64,000 nt of DNA from Martinezella rhizogenes (GTDB lineage Bacteria > Pseudomonadota > Alphaproteobacteria > Rhizobiales > Rhizobiaceae), in the NCBI RefSeq assembly GCF_007002745.1, contig NZ_SGNY01000005.1, positions 1 through 64,000 of the forward strand, given 5' to 3'. Under the pieces are notes generated by a model. That model was given only the letters and a program-made list of their open reading frames with translations. It had not been told where the DNA came from and made no database searches. Positions 61,329-64,000 of this stretch are shown in pieces. How positions within the stretch are numbered: the stretch's first letter is position 1; each line of letters opens with the position of its first letter. Position numbers and translations under genes: made by a program.

Positions 61329-62177
61329 TTACCTCGAGGTTCTGCCTGTTGGGTCGAGGCTGTCGCGCAGCCAGTCGCCGAGAAGGTTGAGGCCAAGCAC
61401 TGTCAGCAAGATGGCAAGGCCGGGGAAAACGCTGACCCACCATGCGGTCTGCAGATAGGTGCGGCCATCCGCCAGCATGCCGCCCCAGCTCGGTATGGTC
61501 GGATCAACGCCGAGGCCGAGGAAGGTGAGGCTGCTTTCCAGCAGGATGTTGTTGGCGACATTCAACGTCATCAGCACGATGACCGGCCCGATGAGGTTCG
61601 GCAGCAGGTGCTGGAGAATGATGCGCCAGTCCTTCACGCCGATGGCGCGGGCGGAAAGGATGAATTCCCGCTCCCGAAGCGTCAGCACCGAGCCGCGCAC
61701 GAGGCGGGCATATTGCACCCATTGCGATATGATCAGCAGGATGATGGTGTTGGTGAGGCTGCCGCCGACAATGGCGATGAAGGTGATGGCCAAGAGAATG
61801 AAGGGCATGGCGAGCTGGATATCGGCAAAGCGCATGACCAGCATGTCCCAGAAGCCGCGATAATAACCGGCGACCAGACCGACCGCGACGCCGAAGATGA
61901 CCGCGCCGATAACAGAGGTGAAACCGACCAGCAGGGAGATCTTGCCGCCGGCGACGACACGGGCGAGCACGTCACGACCCAGCGGATCGGTGCCGAGTGG
62001 ATGGGCGGCATTGGCGAAGGGCTTGGCAAGGCGGGCCATCAGGTCGATCTTGTCCGCACCGCCCGGAAACAGCACGTCGGAAAAGACGACGGCAAGGCAG
62101 ATGACTGTCGTGAGGAACGCGCCGAGGACGAATTCGAGATTGGTGAAGCGCGCGAGACGCGAGGTTTTGGCAGCCAT
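61329..62177 (-). CDS. Peptide ABC transporter permease, DppC type
   Basis: 282 residues. Family segments are AHPLGTDPLGRDVLARVVAGGKISLLVGFTSVIGAVIFGVAVGLVAGYYRG, RFADIQLAMPFILLAITFIA, EREFILSARAIGVKDWRIILQHLLPNLIGPVIV and LTFLGLGVDPTIPSWGGML. ATG 62177 (MAAKTSRL) is preferred over GTG 62183 because GGAG is nine bases upstream. It lies 6 bases after dppB-like. Confidence 0.93.
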   Translation of the reverse strand: MAAKTSRLARFTNLEFVLGAFLTTVICLAVVFSDVLFPGGADKIDLMARLAKPFANAAHPLGTDPLGRDVLARVVAGGKISLLVGFTSVIGAVIFGVAVGLVAGYYRGFWDMLVMRFADIQLAMPFILLAITFIAIVGGSLTNTIILLIISQWVQYARLVRGSVLTLREREFILSARAIGVKDWRIILQHLLPNLIGPVIVLMTLNVANNILLESSLTFLGLGVDPTIPSWGGMLADGRTYLQTAWWVSVFPGLAILLTVLGLNLLGDWLRDSLDPTGRTSR

Positions 62178-62183
62178 CGTCAC

Positions 62184-63107
62184 TTACTCCGTGCGGATGC
62201 GCGGATCGACAAGCCCGTAGGCGATATCGACCAGAAGGTTGATGCCGACGATCATCAGCGACAGCACGGTGATGACGGCCTGAAGCACGGGATAATCACG
62301 CGCGCCGACCGCGTCGAAAGCCAGCGTGCCGAGGCCCGGCCAGTTGAAGACACGCTCGATAACGACGATGCCGCCGAGCAACCCGCCAAATTGCAGGCCG
62401 AAATAGGTGATGAGCGGAATGGCGCAGTTGCGCAGCGCGTGTTTGTAGAGAACCTTGCTTTCGCTGAGGCCCTTGGCGCGCGCCACCATGACATATTGCG
62501 AGCGCAGCGTATCGAGCATGGCGGTGCGCACGAGGCGCACATTGGTTGCCGTCAGGATCACACCCATCGTCACTGATGGCATGATGTAGCTGGCAAAACC
62601 GCCCATGCCGCTGGGCGGCAGCCAGCCGAGCGTGATGGAGAACAGCAGCACCAGCATCGTCGCCAGCCAGAAATTCGGGAAGGACAGGCCGATGAGCGAG
62701 AAGATGCGGATCACCTGATCGGCCGTCTTGCCGCGCGATGTCGCCGCCTTTATGCCGAGCGGGATGGAGAGCGCGATCGACACCGCCATGGAAATGAAGG
62801 CGAGCAGCAGCGTGGCGGGCAGGGCATCGGCGATGAGGCGCGAGACCGGCGTGCTGCCGGTGAAGCTGCGGCCGAAATCGAGTGTCACGAGGCCCTTGAG
62901 GAAACTGAAATATTGCACGAAGAACGGCCGGTCGGTGCCCAGCGCCGCGCGAATGCGCGCCAGATCGTCTTCCGTCATGCTGCCGCCGCCCTGGAACATG
63001 GTGACAGCCGGATCGCCGGTGAGGCGAATGGCGAAGGAAACGAGAAGGGTGATGGCGATGACGACAAAAATCGCCTGCAGCAATCGCTTGATGAGGAAAC
63101 CGGCCAC
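62184..63107 (-). CDS. Peptide ABC transporter permease, DppB type
   Basis: 307 residues with the DppB signature: MAGFLIKRLLQAIFVVIAITLLVSFAIRLTGDPA, ALGTDRPFFVQYFSFLKGLVTLDFGRSFTGSTPVSRLIADALPATLLLAFISMAVSIALSIPLG, YVMVARAKGLSESKVLYKHALRNCAIPLITYFGLQFGGLLGGIVVIERVFNWPGLG. Forms the channel with the DppC-like subunit. No ATPase gene follows in the window. Confidence 0.93.
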   Translation of the reverse strand: MAGFLIKRLLQAIFVVIAITLLVSFAIRLTGDPAVTMFQGGGSMTEDDLARIRAALGTDRPFFVQYFSFLKGLVTLDFGRSFTGSTPVSRLIADALPATLLLAFISMAVSIALSIPLGIKAATSRGKTADQVIRIFSLIGLSFPNFWLATMLVLLFSITLGWLPPSGMGGFASYIMPSVTMGVILTATNVRLVRTAMLDTLRSQYVMVARAKGLSESKVLYKHALRNCAIPLITYFGLQFGGLLGGIVVIERVFNWPGLGTLAFDAVGARDYPVLQAVITVLSLMIVGINLLVDIAYGLVDPRIRTE

Positions 63108-63184
63108 GTTTTTTACCTTGAAGAGAGACCCGGCCTTGCCCGCATTGCGGCGGGCAAGGTGTGTTGATCAGAAAACCAGCCTGA

Positions 63185-64000
63185 TTATTCGACGGTGACG
63201 TCGGTCAGCTTAAGGCGGTTATCCGGCGGTGCAACGAAACCCTTGACCCGCTTGTTGATGCCGTAAATGGCGTTGGTGTTGTACAGCGGGATTTCCAGCG
63301 CGCGTTCGGCGGTATAGCTGCCGATTTCCTTGAGGATCTTTTCGCGCTCGGCACGGTCGGTCAGCGGACGCTGGGATTCAAGCAGCTTGTCCAGCTTTTC
63401 GTCCTTGTCGTAAGGGTTCCACTTTTCACCCGAGTGATACATGGAATAGGCCGTGTTGTCGTAATCGAAGGTCCAGCCGCCCCATTTCTGCTGGAACATC
63501 GCGCCGGTCTTGCCCTGCGGGATGATGTCGTTCAGCAGAACGTTGGTTTCGTAAGGCTTGATGGTGGCGGTGATGCCGACCATGGAGAGGTAGCTGGAAA
63601 TAACCTGCGCCACCTCGTTCATCGTCGCGTCATTGCCGCGGATATCGATCTGCAGCGCCGCGCCTGCCTTGACACCGGCTTCCGCGAGCAGCTTTTTCGC
63701 GCCTTCCGGATCGTAAGGCAGCGGCTTCAGTTCCGGGTCGTAACCGAAGGACAGCGCGCTCTGGAAGCTTGCGATTTCCGATGCCTGACCGGCGAGGATA
63801 GACTTGACGATGGTGCCGCGATCGACGGCCATGATGATCGCCTTGCGCACCTTCGGATCGGCGGTAATGCCGTCACGGGTGTTGAAACGCAGCGCATCGA
63901 CGGTCGGGCCGGGAACGCTGACGATCTCAAGCTTGGAATCGCCTTCGATGACCGGGATCATGCCGATCGGGATGGTGGGCGGAATGACGAGATCGACGCG
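63185..64000 (-). CDS. Peptide ABC transporter periplasmic binding protein, family 5 (C-terminal part, cut by window end)
   Basis: The frame is open through base 64000; the visible ~271 residues include the family-5 piece VDALRFNTRDGITADPKVRKAIIMAVDRGTIVKSILAGQASEIASFQSALSFGYDPELKPLPYDPEGAKKLLAEAGV and the end RALEIPLYNTNAIYGINKRVKGFVAPPDNRLKLTDVTVE. The N-terminus and signal peptide are outside the window. Ligand is probably a peptide, nickel-chelate or glycoside, since the family is broad. First gene visible of the dpp-type operon. Confidence 0.9.
   Translation of the reverse strand, partial: RVDLVIPPTIPIGMIPVIEGDSKLEIVSVPGPTVDALRFNTRDGITADPKVRKAIIMAVDRGTIVKSILAGQASEIASFQSALSFGYDPELKPLPYDPEGAKKLLAEAGVKAGAALQIDIRGNDATMNEVAQVISSYLSMVGITATIKPYETNVLLNDIIPQGKTGAMFQQKWGGWTFDYDNTAYSMYHSGEKWNPYDKDEKLDKLLESQRPLTDRAEREKILKEIGSYTAERALEIPLYNTNAIYGINKRVKGFVAPPDNRLKLTDVTVE

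Noticed and set aside
60004..61458. 484-residue plus-strand frame
   Set aside because: Antisense to the M14 peptidase, which has zinc motifs.
1..64000. tRNA, rRNA, IS and phage genes
   Set aside because: None recognised on reading both strands; a tRNA scan or profile search would be needed to exclude a cryptic one.

Overview
The window is a GC-rich stretch of an alphaproteobacterial genome. Protein similarity recognised by eye (SmoS, MtlK, MinCDE, IolBCDE, Omp25-like and ThuA families), many solute-binding-protein ABC transporters, and several families of intergenic palindromic mosaic repeats all point to Rhizobiaceae, most likely Agrobacterium. In that genus minCDE lies on the secondary (linear) chromosome, so this is probably part of that replicon; this is inference. 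I see no rRNA, tRNA, CRISPR array, prophage or transposase. About 55 protein genes cover the window, and almost all look intact.

Layout. 1-4957: end of a polyol catabolic operon (transporter ATPase tail, sorbitol dehydrogenase SmoS, mannitol dehydrogenase MtlK, a HAD phosphatase and an FGGY pentulose kinase). 5185-9131: an RpiR-type regulator and housekeeping genes (EI24/CysZ-like membrane protein, endonuclease III, DUF2244, a HAD phosphatase). 9541-11379: minCDE, closed by a clear terminator. 11421-15659: a minus-strand set of a membrane GGDEF-EAL protein and two paralogous Glu/Asp-type periplasmic binding proteins with no transporter. 16005-17363: an amidase. 17554-27415: a divergent sugar locus. 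ROK regulator, Gfo/Idh dehydrogenase and ThuA-like protein are on the minus strand; a complete sugar ABC transporter, a TIM-barrel isomerase/lyase-like protein and a second Gfo/Idh dehydrogenase are on the plus strand. Its content resembles the thu-type 3-keto-glycoside pathways of rhizobia.

27511-41578: mixed genes: TrhO, a CHAD/CYTH pair, KDPG aldolase, a TerB-like protein, a GNAT, a DUF1007 + NicO metal-export pair, outer-membrane proteins, a small secreted repeat protein, a sugar-efflux MFS, a WD40 protein and a His-rich CobW/COG0523 GTPase. 41696-45562: creatininase-family hydrolase, a MarR regulator, a LacI regulator and a 2-hydroxyacid dehydrogenase. 45794-53899: inositol catabolism on the minus strand (RpiR-type regulator, iolC fused to a DUF2090 aldolase domain, iolD, iolE, iolB, then a Gfo/Idh dehydrogenase). 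54172-58793: a complete branched-chain amino-acid ABC transporter. 59590-64000: a dipeptide-type ABC transporter (binding protein cut by the window end, two permeases) with an M14-like metallopeptidase.

The theme is carbon acquisition: polyols, glycosides, inositol, amino acids and peptides, each with its own regulator. Best leads for novelty: the GGDEF-EAL/orphan binding-protein module, the two-arm ROK-controlled 3-keto-sugar-like locus with a second internal palindromic control region, and the small secreted GIL(N/S)GN-repeat protein. Several operator-like palindromes can be tied to adjacent regulators; one, GGAA-N6-TTCC upstream of the iol regulator, matches the motif known for rhizobial IolR.
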